Shown: positions 49,220-64,000 of the stretch, piece by piece | How positions within the stretch are numbered: position 1 is the stretch's first letter | How the letters are laid out: the number at the start of each line of letters is the position of its first letter | Assembly: GCA_034509925.1 (NCBI GenBank) | Contig: CM067529.1 | Coordinates: forward strand, 5,093,001 to 5,157,000 | Source of the DNA: Hirudinaria manillensis | Lineage: Eukaryota > Annelida > Clitellata > Hirudinida > Hirudinidae | DNA: 64,000 bases | Direction: 5' to 3' | Made by a program: the position numbers and the translations under genes | The notes under the pieces: model-generated | What the model saw: only the letters and a program-made list of their open reading frames with translations | Told to the model about the DNA's origin: nothing | The model's database searches: none

Positions 49220-49625
49220 TAATAATAACCGCGGACAACTTGCTTCCCTTGTAATTTTTATTGAATTAATTGGCTTGAAGTGGGAAATGTGAGAAATCAT
49301 CAACTATTCGCTTCCATCAAAGCCAGTGAGATTATTTGTTATTTTATTACTATTTATTATTATTATTATTATTATTGCAGGAATTATGGAAACTGTTTTA
49401 CCAAAAATAAATAAACAAATTATTAATTAATTAAAAATTAATTAATTAGAAGTGAAATGAATGTTGTCAACTCTACTGCCTCCATGAAATTGTCAATGAA
49501 AATCAAGAAAATATTTTAATTTTTAAGTATTTAAACATTTATATTTGAACTCAAACAGTGAATGAATTCTTGGTTTCATCGTGTTCATTCGGAAACAAAT
49601 GGAAGGAAGGATGATCGAGAGATGG
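49124..49625. other. Intergenic with (TAA)n
   Basis: (AATAAT)n at 49172-49230 and (TTA)n at 49350-49378; otherwise AT-rich without a gene. Confidence 0.6.
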
Positions 49626-50340
49626 TTATGACGGTGTGATGTTGTGACGGGGTGATGTTGTGACGGTGTGATGTTGTGAGGGGGTGATGTTGTGACGGTG
49701 TGATGTTGTGAGGGGGTGATGTTGTGACGGTGTGATGTTGTGAGGGGGTGATGTTGTGACGGTGTGATGTTGTGATGGTGTGATGTTGTGAGGGTGTGAT
49801 GTTGTGAGGGTGTGATGTTGTGACGGGGTGATGTTGTGACGGTGTGATGTTGTGACGGTGTGATGTTGTGAGGGGGTGATGTTGTGACGGTGTGATGTTG
49901 TGATGGTGTGATGTTGTGAGGGTGTGATGTTGTGAGGGTGTGATGTTGTGACGGGGTGATGTTGTGACGGTGTGATGTTGTGACGGTGTGATGTTGTGAC
50001 GGTGTGATGTTGTGAGGGTGTGACGTTGTGACGGTGTGATGTTGTGACGGTGTGATGTTGTGACGGTGTGATGTTGTGAGGGTGTGACGTTGTGACGGTG
50101 TGATGTTGTGACGGTGTGATGTTGTGATGGTGTGATGTTGTGACGGTGTGATGTTGTGACGGTGTGATGTTGTGACGGTGTGATGTTGTGATGGTGTGAT
50201 GTTGTGACGGTGTGATGTTGTGACGGTGTGATGTTGTGATGGTGTGATGTTGTGAGGGTGTGATGTTGTGAGGGTGTGATGTTGTGATGGTGTGATGTTG
50301 TGAGGGTGTGACGTTGTGATGGTGTGATGTTGTGATGATG
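49626..50340. repeat. 16-bp minisatellite, about 44 copies, with 8-unit higher-order repeat
   Basis: Unit TGATGTTGTGANGGKG, with N = C, G or T and K = G or T as the main variable sites. Sixteen bp times three makes 48 bp, so minus-strand frames read a 16-residue period (HHNITPSQHHTVTTSH-like); these are not genes. A run of eight variant units appears twice in succession, at about 49747-49874 and 49875-50002 (128 bp each). Confidence 0.95.
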
Positions 50341-50580
50341 GTTGCTTTCACATCTCAAGTGCCCAGCCCCTCCATTATTATCACTTCACTTCAACAGCAA
50401 CCACCGCCCTTATACTCTCTCCATCAGCAATACCCACCACCAACGTCATCATCAATGCCACCGCCGTCTCCATCATCATCAATACCACCACCATCATCAT
50501 ATTCGTACGTAAGTAAACTTCCGCTTTTAATTAAAATTCTTCCATGATTTGAAATCTTCCGGTAGCATTTTTCAATTACA

Positions 50581-50793
50581 AATATAATATAATATAATAT
50601 AATATAATATAATATAATATAATATAATATAATATAATATAATATAATATAATATAATATAATATAATATAATATAATATAATATAATATAATATAATAT
50701 AATATAATATAATATAATATAATATAATATAATATAATATAATATAATATAATATAATATAATATAATATAATATAATATAATATAATATAAT
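50581..50793. repeat. (AATAT)n array, left of the retroelement
   Basis: About 213 bp of perfect AATAT units ending abruptly at AAGGAAATGG, where retroelement coding sequence begins. Confidence 0.95.
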
Positions 50794-52015
50794 AAGGAAA
50801 TGGTTCGGGTTACCGCCTTCGCTATCGTCGATCGCCTTGTACAGCAGAAGCACACGGTTGAGGCTGCCCCTCAGATCCATCGTTGAAGAATATAAAATTA
50901 GCAAAATCAGAACTCAATGGTCGCTCAACAACTCCAGTGACAGCAGGGTCCGCGACGTCATGCCGAAACTCCGCTCAGGAAGGAAGTTCAGAGCCCAGGA
51001 AGAAATTGAGGAATCCGAGGCAATCCTAGCCTTTGAGGAGAAAAGAGGACCCGTGCAGGTAGACCGCCATGGAGTCGGATGGAACCATTTTCCAAGATGG
51101 TCCACAGCGAACGTGCAGACAAAAGCCGCCATGATAATCCAAGAGAGAAGGCGAGAGATGGAGACTGAAAGGATTGCGCTGGCAGTGCAGCAAAGCCAGC
51201 AAGGACAGTGGACAACCTGGGAAGACGTCATCCAAAGATCCATCACATGGAAAGACATTTGGAAAAAGTCTCCCCTCCGCTTGGCATTCCTCATAAGGTC
51301 GGTCTACGACGTGCTCCCTTCCGGGTCCAACTTACAGAAGTGGGGGATGGTTCAAGACGCCAGCTGCGAGCTCTGCGGAGGTGAACAGTCACTCCGGCAC
51401 GTGCTTTCATCATGCATGTACGCCCTTGCTCACGGTCGCTACACTTGGCGACATAACCAAGTCCTGCAGGTCGTGGTCGAGGCGGCTAAGACGGCATGCT
51501 CCCAGGCAAATGCCCGAGAAATCGCGGCACCAAGAAGAATGTACTTCTTAAGAGAGGGCTCAACGCAGCACCGCAAAAGGAACATGGCCCAAATGAGGGA
51601 CTTGCTATCCACAGCCAAAGACTGGACAGTTGCGGCAGACCTGCAGGGAGAAAGGCACTACCACCAGGTGATACAAGAGAGCGGCAAGCGGCCTGATCTG
51701 GTGCTGGCGTCGGCAGCAACCGATTCCGTCATTATCGTAGAGCTGACGGTCCTATGGGAGGACCGAATTGATGTCAGCAATGCTCTGAAGAGCGACCGTT
51801 ATGAAGAGCTGAAGATGGATTTAGAGGGGAAAGGTTATAGCGCCCGTGTGTTACCAATAGAAGTCGGAGCGAGAGGGCTGGTAGGCAAGTCTACATACGC
51901 CTTTCTCAGGAAGATAGGCCTTTCAAACAGGCAAACCAAACAGTTCGTCCAGAAAATAGCCGAGTCCGCAGAATCGGCTTCTCACTGGATCTGGACAACG
52001 AAGGACCAAAGGTAA
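50794..52015 (+). pseudogene. Retroelement ORF: RT thumb, CCHC knuckle, REL endonuclease (5' truncated)
   Basis: The open frame extends from the array junction (RKWFGLPPSLSSIALYSRST) to TAA at 52015 with no stop or frameshift, about 406 codons. In order: thumb region (RLPLRSIVEEYK); SPLRLAFLIRSVYDVLPSG; a CCHC knuckle C-x2-C-x7-H-x4-C in CELCGGEQSLRHVLSSC; and a restriction-like endonuclease with YTWRHNQVL, the PD...E catalytic core in KRPDLVLAS and VIIVELTVLWEDR, then KSDRYEELK. The family uses this domain to nick its DNA target. The palm and fingers of the polymerase and any N-terminal DNA-binding domain are missing, so the copy cannot be autonomous. Confidence 0.88.
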
Positions 52016-52390
52016 GCCTCAGACACGGCGAGGCTAGTCGTCCCTGTCCACTCCACCAAAACAGGGACTCCAGTGTAAGACCAGGAAAGAGACACCCCGG
52101 ACGGCATTCACACCAAAGTGATATAAGAAGTGCCGTAACGGCTACTTTGACGGTTTTTCAGACGGCGGAGCCCTCGCGGAATTTTTCGTAAAATGGCGGT
52201 GCGAGTATTGTTTGTTTGTCGGAAGTCGTTGTCTGGTTACCGGAAGAAAGTATCTGGCAGGGACATCCGCTTGATCAACGGATGCGGCCCAGCCCCCGAG
52301 AGTGTCAGGATTCAGGGCCGAAACACTCGTAGAGGGGGCCATTCCTCTGAAGATCCCTGTCAGAACGCTCGCTCAAGAGTTTCTATCAAT
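50794..52390 (+). mobile_element. 5'-truncated non-LTR retrotransposon with restriction-like endonuclease
   Basis: About 1.6 kb copy flanked on both sides by the same AATAT array. It starts inside the reverse transcriptase thumb, runs through the C-terminal zinc knuckle and endonuclease to a stop at 52015, and ends with a 3' UTR of about 375 bp. The 5' truncation is typical of target-primed reverse transcription. The protein layout places it among the early-branching clades with a C-terminal endonuclease (R2, R4, NeSL, CRE, Hero); I cannot choose the clade without a tree. GC content is far above the surroundings. Confidence 0.88.
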
Positions 52391-52525
52391 AATATAATAT
52401 AATATAATATAATATAATATAATATAATATAATATAATATAATATAATATAATATAATATAATATAATATAATATAATATAATATAATATAATATAATAT
52501 AATATAATATAATATAATATAATAT
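52391..52525. repeat. (AATAT)n array, right of the retroelement
   Basis: About 135 bp of the same pentanucleotide, same orientation as on the left side. Confidence 0.95.
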
Positions 52526-52686
52526 CGCTTTTAATCGATTACTCACCCATTTTTAAATAAACTTTAAATTATTTAAAAATAATTTTTAAATGAATTTCCG
52601 CAAAGACCGAGTTTTTGAAGTGCCCAAATAATTCACTCTTGCAAGTCGAAGCGGTACGACGATGATGATAATGATGATGGTGATAG

Positions 52687-53175
<489 letters not shown>

Positions 53176-55380
53176 ACGATAGCAAATAGGCTCTCGATAT
53201 AATGAGAGATTTTAATACTTTAAATTCGTGGCATAATATTTTTATTTACTTCCAAAAATAGGGTCGTAAAAGATCCAGAAATATTCCCAAAGAGCACGTG
53301 GCTATGATGGTGATGATGATGACGACGACGATGATGATGATAATGATGTTCCCGAGCACATGTTAATTTCTTTCTCTTCGTTTTTCAAAAGCAGCTGCAT
53401 GATATGTTTTAATAACGAATCTAATATTTCATATTTGTGCTATTTTTTATTTATTTGTTTTTATCATTTAATTCAATATTTATTTATTTAAGTTTGTTTT
53501 ACATTTCAACAACATTTCAGCAACAACAACAGCATCAAAGGACGATGCCACTTCAATTCCTGCATGTTTTCTTTCTTTTACAATCAGTTCTTCAAAAGAA
53601 ATGTTCTTTGGCTCCACGGAAAACATGCGCTGAACTAACAAACTTCTGCACTTCAAACAACTTCTCGACGATGTTTAAAACGTTGCACAAAACATTGTAA
53701 TACATTTAAATACAAAACAATGCAATACAAAGCATTGAAATCAAACAACATCCAAACAACGAAATAGTTACCCAATAACAACAATAAACTGAATAACATT
53801 TAATCGTCCGTATAATAATTAGTTAAATATAATTTAACCAAATTTAATAAAATACTAATTAATTGATTATCATTAATTATTTATGAATTTCATTAAATAT
53901 TAATTATAATTATAATGAACTGTTGGATGCATAAAACATGTTCATAATTTTTAATGGGAAAACTTTCAGCGATGGAGTGGCGAAAGTCATCGTAATATTT
54001 CTTCGTAATAGTCTGTTATTATTATTATTATTATTATAATTAATTACAACACAAAACTATTTGAATCATATATCATATATAATAATGATAATAACTATTA
54101 TTATATTTAAATGAAGATTATTGTTATTATTATCATTGTTATTAACATAATAAATATTATTTAATTGTGAAAGGTGACTAACAAATGTTTTCTTTGAAGC
54201 GAATGTTTTGAAAATGTTGTCTTTGTTTTGCTTGAAAAAGATTTAAAAAGATTTAAAAGTTTCAAACTTTGCCTCAGTTTCACGAAAGTTGGTTTTGCTT
54301 TCCTTGTGAAAGTTCGTGCAAATGTTCGTCGTGAACATTCGAACAAAAGAGCGTGGAAATTGTGGAAATTGATTGAACGATTGAATGATTGAATGATTGA
54401 TTGGATGATTGATTGATTGAATGAACGATTGAATGATTGATTGAATGATTGATTGAATGATTGAATTAGCATGTAATGTCTTCCATAAATTTCCTTTTCA
54501 ACCGTAAATAACCGAACACAGGTTTTTCAAACAAGAAGAAATCTCCACTCCAAGCATTCGGATAATGAATGATGCGTCTGGTGAGGTTTATTAGTTATTA
54601 TTACTGTTAATAAACAAATAAACTATTTATTTATTTGATTATAATAATAATAAGAAATAAACTACTTTTTATTTATTTGATTATTTATTATTATTATTAT
54701 TATTATCAATAATCAACAAGTAGTTCCTCACACATATTTAGTTATGATATCAATATTTCATTAATAAATATTATTATAATAAATATTATTAAATAAATCA
54801 ATCAACAATTAATGATAATAATCATTAAATTATTATTAAATCTTATATCTAAATATTATTAGATCCTACTAAATGCATGGCATCATATATCAATCAATAA
54901 CAACTTCAATCGTTCAATCAGTAACCGATTAAACGTTGATTTTTTTCTTCAAATTTCACCGAAATTACGATTATTATTACGAAAATATGTTTATTATTTT
55001 GTGTATTCAAGTATTATTATTTGAAGGTTAAAAAAATCTTTGAGAAGCAAAAAGTTGTTCTTGTCATAAACTTTTCGATTCATTTCTTGAACATTGTTTC
55101 TCATGAATTCATAAGGAATCGCTAAATTTCTGTGCTCACGTGTCGTCGATTTCAATGGTAAATTGTTATTTAATTAATTTTAAATTATTTATGCAATGAT
55201 GGTTTTGTCATCAGTCGTTCTCCAGTTATTCAATCCATCGTTTAATAACGACGAAGTGTGTTATAAAGTGAACGAACCACCGAATGGAAGCACTGATTGA
55301 ACAAAGATCGAGTCGACAAAGAAAGTGATTGAATGACATTGAACAAGTTAAAGTTGAAACAATAAACTCACAAGCAACCG
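53176..55380. other. AT-rich gene-poor stretch
   Basis: Short GAT and TTA triplet tracts, and a tetranucleotide-type block at 54370-54472 (ATTG/AATG units). No supported gene. Confidence 0.5.
54370..54472. repeat. Degenerate GATTGAAT-type tetranucleotide repeat
   Basis: Alternating ATTG and AATG units over about 100 bp; the Gln/Ser-rich minus frame is an artefact. Confidence 0.8.
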
Positions 55381-56235
55381 GTTCCCTTGCAACTCCAAAG
55401 AAGACAATCCATAAGACAACGTCAGTTACTAGCGAGTACATGGGTGTTGAAAGTCTTGAAGCATCTCCTTCGCGAGAGAAACGGTGAAAAGGCAACAGAT
55501 GTCGTGATAAGCGGGTTGCTTTTTAAGCACGCTGGAAACTGCTACGATTCCCCTATCAGGACCCCATCAAAATTGCATGGTTGCGTGGAAATTCTCCTAT
55601 CAATTCTCTCAAAATACAGCATCAACCCTCACACATTTCGTGGACAGGAATTCGTTTCAATACGCCGGAGATCAGGCTCGCAACTTAGGCCGTAACGTTT
55701 AATGCAATTTACTCCGGTCATTCTAATTCTAAGACTTTGGGCCGCTTCATTATTTAGTTCACCTCGTGTTACCTCTCCGATTCGGACCTTTTGCGGGCCG
55801 GATGAAGTCCGAGAGAGACTGCAATCATCACTGACGTCGGAGGCATTTCTCGACTTTCTCCAGCTTATTACGAATCGTAGAAAAAGTTCATTTTTATGGC
55901 TGACGATTGTTTTCAATCAACGGTTTGGAAAGAAAATTGGAAACGAATTTTGGAAACAAATTTGGAGAGAAATTTGAAAAGACGAGGACATGATGCTGTT
56001 GGAAAAGAATGAATGCGTCCCTCGATATGGAAACGATAATTTCCCTGGAGTGGAAGGAATTGAGATATTTCAACCGCCACCCTCGTTCTCTCTACGAACG
56101 GGTACCTGCTATTATTATGATGCAGAGTTCGACGATCTTTGTTGCTTTAGGAATTTCATTAAACCTACCTTTGGTGTTGATTCTGTGATGATTTCCCGAC
56201 AAGTTTTCAAATTTATGTCAAAGAAATTTATTTAA
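55381..56235. other. GC-richer block with open frames on both strands, unassigned
   Basis: Base composition changes at about 55380 and returns to AT-rich by 56240. Several frames of 80-100 codons are open on both strands, for example plus 55387-55695 ending INPHTFRGQEFVSIRRRSG and minus 55916-55629. None gives a family I know. Could be exons of a gene, an old transposon, or conserved non-coding DNA. Confidence 0.25.
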
Positions 56236-59883
<3,648 letters not shown>

Positions 59884-60064
59884 CTGCTGCAAGAAACTCA
59901 ATAAGGTTGGATCCTTGCTGTCGAATTTCTGAATAGTTTTGAGCCAAGCTTGTTTACAGATGGTCTTCCCTGAAATATTTGCTCTGATATCAGCTTCACT
60001 ACTATATCTGTGCACATCACATTGGTTTATGTTGGCATTCATGGCGCCTCTAACATTTTGGACG
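59884..60064 (-). CDS. Candidate internal exon of an unidentified gene
   Basis: Minus strand, 181 nt, open in one frame for 60 codons, with acceptor CTACTTGTACAG and donor TTGCAGCAG|GTAGAAG. The peptide is well mixed and unlike the AT-biased chance frames around it ([20 protein letters not shown], then [20 protein letters not shown]). I do not recognise it and found no partner exons in phase. Confidence 0.3.
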
Positions 60065-61334
60065 CTGTACAAGTAGGTCGCTCGTAGAATTTCAAATAGT
60101 GAGTTTCGAATATTTTACAATTATTTATCTGCTAAGGTTCCTCACTGTACCTACCACAAGTGCTGGAGTGTATGACCCAATAGAAATTTATAGCCACAGA
60201 GTTCTCAGTGAGTTCATGAGAGAGTCAATAGCCAAAACAACATACCACTTGTTTTGGTTTTTCGCATCTCTTTACAAGTAACATGAATTTCTAATTTATT
60301 TTAATCGCCACCTTTAATGGAAGTAAATGTTTTTTTTCTAAATTTCAGTTTGTCAGCGTTGGTCTCAGTTGAGTTTTCAATGGACTGAAATTCTTAAAAT
60401 ATTTCTGGGAGTGGAGTCGACGTTGATAAAGACCGCCTTGTCAATATATGTGTGAAAATTACATTGGCAGAAATGGTTACCAACTTTATACCGATAGACT
60501 TTTTCTAGTTCGTAGGGGAATGCTAGCTTTTCCAATAAAACGATTTTTTTGACTTGTTAAACGTTTTCAATCTCAGGGCTTTGGTCAGTTTGATCATTTG
60601 TGTTTGAGGTACTTAACCAACAGGTAGTTTACATTGTAATTCTGGGCAAATCGAATGGTTTTCTTCTCGACGGCGATTTGAGATGAATTTCCGAAGATAG
60701 TCGTGAGGTTTTCTGAATGCGTAATGCATGGAAAACGCAAAACGTAGGAAGTTGATTATCAGTAATATTCCTCCAAAGATTCTAGATGAATGTGGACAAC
60801 TTGGTATCGTGAGGCGCGGTTTGGTTGTTGGTATTGCAGCATTCTCCGGGTCGATGGCTTCTTAATAGCCAAGAAAGGTATTTGAGGAAAGCTTTGAAAA
60901 ATAACCCTTTTAACTCTTAATAATTCTGCAATATTTTTTAGCAAAAGGGAACTATAAATAGGGTTAGATAAGCTTTAAAGCAAGGCGGTCAGGTTCCTTT
61001 GACATCGACTTTATCTCGGTTCGGTGAGACATTAATTTAATACGTTATTATAACAGTTACTATCTACTTTTGAACTTTCGAAACTATTTAAATTCACATG
61101 TAATTTAAATGTAACTTTTTATTGTTAGTGAAGATATAATATGTAATATAATATGTACCTCAGAATGAAATTTGCTCCACTCCAGGGTCAACACTTAGCT
61201 AACTTTGTTTAGATCGAGGCAGTCGATGATGGAGGTGGGTGCTAAAATAGTCGCGATGATTCTATTTTTTGCTAAACATGATGTGAATCATTTTTCAGCC
61301 AAAATTTAAAGAAACTTTTCTGGGGTTTACTCAG
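60065..61334. other. Region upstream of the first certain GCN1 exon
   Basis: Must contain the promoter and perhaps a leader exon of GCN1. ATG ATG GAG|GTGGGT at about 61215-61223 could be a tiny first exon in phase 0, but this is speculative. Confidence 0.35.
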
Positions 61335-64000
61335 AAATTTATGTTTTCTAATCGGAGACATTTACTTTCCGAAGTGAAAGCATGTGTCAACGACACCGGT
61401 TCGACATATTTTTTATTTTCTTATCCAGCTTGCCGAGTTGTGTTTTGTGAATATATTATTTATGTATATATTGTTATCAAAAATAATAGAAATTTGTCTG
61501 GTAGTTACCATGTATGCCTGAATGAAATGGAGAAGAACATGTGGATAGACACATAACATTAAGTCTTACTTTTACAGAATGCCCCGAAGCTGCTGCAAAG
61601 GCAGTTGCCAAAGTGATTGCTATGAATCTGCAATATGTATATCAAGAACATGACACACTTTCAACAATGGAACAACTTCTTGATGCTTTGTGCAAGCGTT
61701 GGCTTAGTGCCACTTGTGCAGCACTAACTTGGAGTTTCAATGAAAAAATTGAGAATTTTAAGAAAACTGCTTACATTTGGTATTTATGCCATTAAAATTA
61801 TTAATTACATTCCTTAGAAATTCAATAACTTTTTCAAATAAATTACATTTTAGCCCATCAGAGTGCAAGCAGGCTTATTGCTTATTGAAATGGACAAACA
61901 AGATTTTAAGACAAGGCTATTCCAATGAAGAGTTTATGAAAAGTGATGACTTGGTTAAGATGGTATGGAGATTAATGTAAATGTTGAATAAAGAGAGTTT
62001 TTGTTTTAATAAAAAGATTTTTTCAGATTCAAATGCAACCTATTTTGGTTCATGCAGTTTGTTCATCAAACAGTGCAAAACTGAAACAACTTTGCAACAA
62101 AGAAGTCATTCAACTTTTAAACAAAGTAATGAAACTTTCAAAATAATTTTGAAATTATTTTTGGTAAAAAACTGTGTTAACGTTTTTAAAATTCTTCAGC
62201 ATCCAAGTTATCTTGAAGTGTACAAAACAGCCATTAAAGAATCAAAGGCCCCTCTGCTTTTCTTCTCCTTTGTTGGGATTCTGTTGAACCATCTATCGGA
62301 GATAAAAGACACGAAATCCATCGATGAAATTAAGGTGAGCAGTGTAAATCGACCGATTCTCAATTGACCGATCATTGTTTAACAAAAACACTGCTCTTTA
62401 TTCAATTCAAGGTTGTGTACAGAGACCATTATGTGGAGTTGGTGGTGAAAAGTCGAGAGAAAGTGAACGACATCAATTTAAATTCATGCCAATCATTCCT
62501 CTCTTATTTAAACCACGAAGACTTCAAGTCGTTCGTCTGGCCTACTGTCGACAGGTTCATGCTCAGAAATCCCGAAATCACCCTCTCTTGTGAGATCCTT
62601 GTCTTACTTTGTTGCATTTTCAGGTTTTCATTAAACAGTATATTATATGAACAGTAGCTTTTCGATGCTTTGCACTGAATTTTTAAGTCGGACCATGATA
62701 ATGATAATGACTTTCATGATCTTTCAGGTTTGACAAAACTTATTGGTGGCCTGTCCATTGATTTAAGCATCTATGCCCTTGACATAGGAAAGCATCTGGC
62801 AGGTTTGTGATTGGTGGACATTATTTTGTGAGAAGTCATTGAATGAATGATTTCCTTCTAAAATGTAGCTCAGTGCATCTCAAAGGAGGAGTTGCAGCAA
62901 GCTCTGGCTGTCGAGGGATGTCTTCTTTTGGCCGAGCAGTGCACGGATTCTTCTGCCATTAAGAAATTGATCGATCACTTGTTCAAGGTTCTTGCTGGTA
63001 AATAATAAACACTTGGTTATTGATTCGTTCAACTTTGAACGATGCTTTTATATGCAATGTCTGTCAATGCAATGTGATGTCATCGAACTGCAACTGACAG
63101 GTTCAGAGGGCAAGCTCTCTTTGGTGTCCCAGAAGGTGAACGTCTTAAGTGCCATCGGGAACTGCAGTCGGATGCCCTTCTCAGGAACCTCGGCAGAAGA
63201 AGTCGCTTCTTTCGTTCTCGTTCAGTTCGTCAAATATCTTCAAACCGAATGTGAGTCTTTCTGAGTTTAAGCAAATTATCAACAAGATGGTCTCATTATT
63301 TTGGTGATTTTCATTGTAATTGGCTATTTTCATTTAAATTGTATCAATTTTAATTAATTATTATTTAATTAATTAATCAACTATTCCATTAATTCTTTGT
63401 CGTTCTTCGTTTTTTTAGCCGCAGAGTCTGCGATGACTCATGCCGCCACGATAATGCAGCAGTGGACGTGCAAGCTGTCATCTTCTGTTCCTCTGGAATT
63501 TATACAATGGGTCGACAAGCTGTTGACAAACAAAACTTCAACTTCCAACTTTAGGTCGCCCGTCCTTCTCTGTCTGTCCAAACTCAAAGGTTTGCCATCA
63601 TTTATGCTTTTTCCACAATGATTTTGTGTGTGTGTGTGTGATTTTGCAATTTAAATATTTAAGTCTCTTACTTTATCACGAAAAAATTGATGCGTGACGA
63701 GAGCCGATAACAACAAGTATAATATTTTTTGTTGTGTTTTTTTTGTTTGATCTTCTCTGCTCACTCTGCCATTCACTCGATCTATTAATAAGATAATAAT
63801 GATAATTCATCATTAGTAATAATTAAAAGACAATTGCCTATCTTGCAACAGTTGAAGTTCTTTCTCAAATGACAAAATGCCTGCCAACCATCATCCAGGC
63901 TTTTGAGAAGTGCATCAGTCAGACTTTCCAGCTACAATTGGCAACGGAAGCCATTCATGCAGCTTGTCTTGCTCTGAGACTTGTCGAAATTGATTTCTCT
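61335..64000 (+). CDS. GCN1: GCN1-like eIF2-alpha kinase activator, N-terminal part (3' runs off window)
   Basis: GCN1 is a very large HEAT-repeat protein that binds stalled or colliding ribosomes and activates GCN2. Exons: 61335-61398, 61578-61779, 61854-61962, 62027-62125, 62200-62334, 62412-62589, 62728-62802, 62869-62997, 63101-63250, 63419-63589, 63852-end. All phases agree; about 485 residues are visible. Alignable landmarks: NRRHLLSEVKACVNDTECPE near the N-terminus; ATCAALTWSF; HPSYLEVYKTAIKE; FLSYLNHEDFKSFVWPTVDR and MLRNPEIT; LSIDLSIYALDIGKHLA; AEQCTDSSAIKKLIDHLFKV; AGSEGKLSLVSQKVNVLSAI; TNKTSTSNFRSPVL. The order and spacing follow human GCN1 from about residue 25. The ATG at 61341 is in frame and may be the start, but a leader exon is possible. 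Most of the gene lies beyond the window. Confidence 0.9.

Noticed and set aside
49585-50358. Two long minus-strand open frames of 240-257 codons rich in His, Thr, Asn and Ser
   Set aside because: They are translations of the 16-bp minisatellite (3 x 16 = 48 bp keeps any frame open). No splice or start context.
50424-50904. Ile/Tyr/Leu-rich minus-strand frames
   Set aside because: Translation of the (AATAT)n array.

Overview
The window is a piece of an AT-rich, intron-dense animal nuclear genome. Every recognisable gene is a eukaryotic family split by GT-AG introns, many only 60-100 nt long. The set includes animal-type families (SLC4A11, SERBP1, WRAP53/TCAB1, BTBD-PHR, a nicotinic-type Cys-loop subunit and a SUEL-type lectin receptor) next to an ATP-binding-type universal stress protein, a family absent from vertebrates but present in many invertebrates. 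I read it as an invertebrate and do not commit to a phylum. Exon coordinates were deduced by hand from splice consensus, reading phase and remembered family alignments. Phases agree across every junction listed for the ten named genes; the start exons of four of them are not resolved.

Layout. 0.8-2.0 kb (+): 3' exons of an unidentified Ser-rich protein. 4.0-13.8 kb (+): SLC4A11-like transporter, 16 exons found, 5' end not found. 16.6-18.05 kb (+): SERBP1/HABP4. 19.6-20.6 kb (+): ribosomal protein S2. 21.1-22.7 kb (-): single-pass receptor with a galactose/rhamnose-binding-lectin domain. 27.0-31.4 kb (-): universal stress protein. 32.6-34.0 kb (+): PCNA. 34.3-35.7 kb (+): BTB-BACK-PHR protein. 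36.2-39.5 kb (-): transketolase. 40.8-43.0 kb (+): WRAP53/TCAB1. 43.2-49 kb (-): Cys-loop receptor subunit. 50.8-52.4 kb (+): 5'-truncated non-LTR retrotransposon with a restriction-like endonuclease, sitting inside an (AATAT)n array. 61.3-64 kb (+): start of GCN1, running off the window.

Most neighbours are unrelated housekeeping genes and show no operon-like logic. BTBD/transketolase and WRAP53/Cys-loop are tail-to-tail with very short spacers. PCNA has an E2F-type site close to its start codon. The gene-poor parts (22.7-27 kb and 49-61 kb) hold long TAA microsatellites, a 16-bp GT-rich minisatellite with higher-order structure, and transposon remnants.

I found no clearly new multi-gene system. 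The most interesting items are the retroelement in its pentanucleotide array, a Cys-loop subunit with an unusual pore, a candidate stop-containing cassette exon in that gene, the lectin receptor, and the minisatellite.
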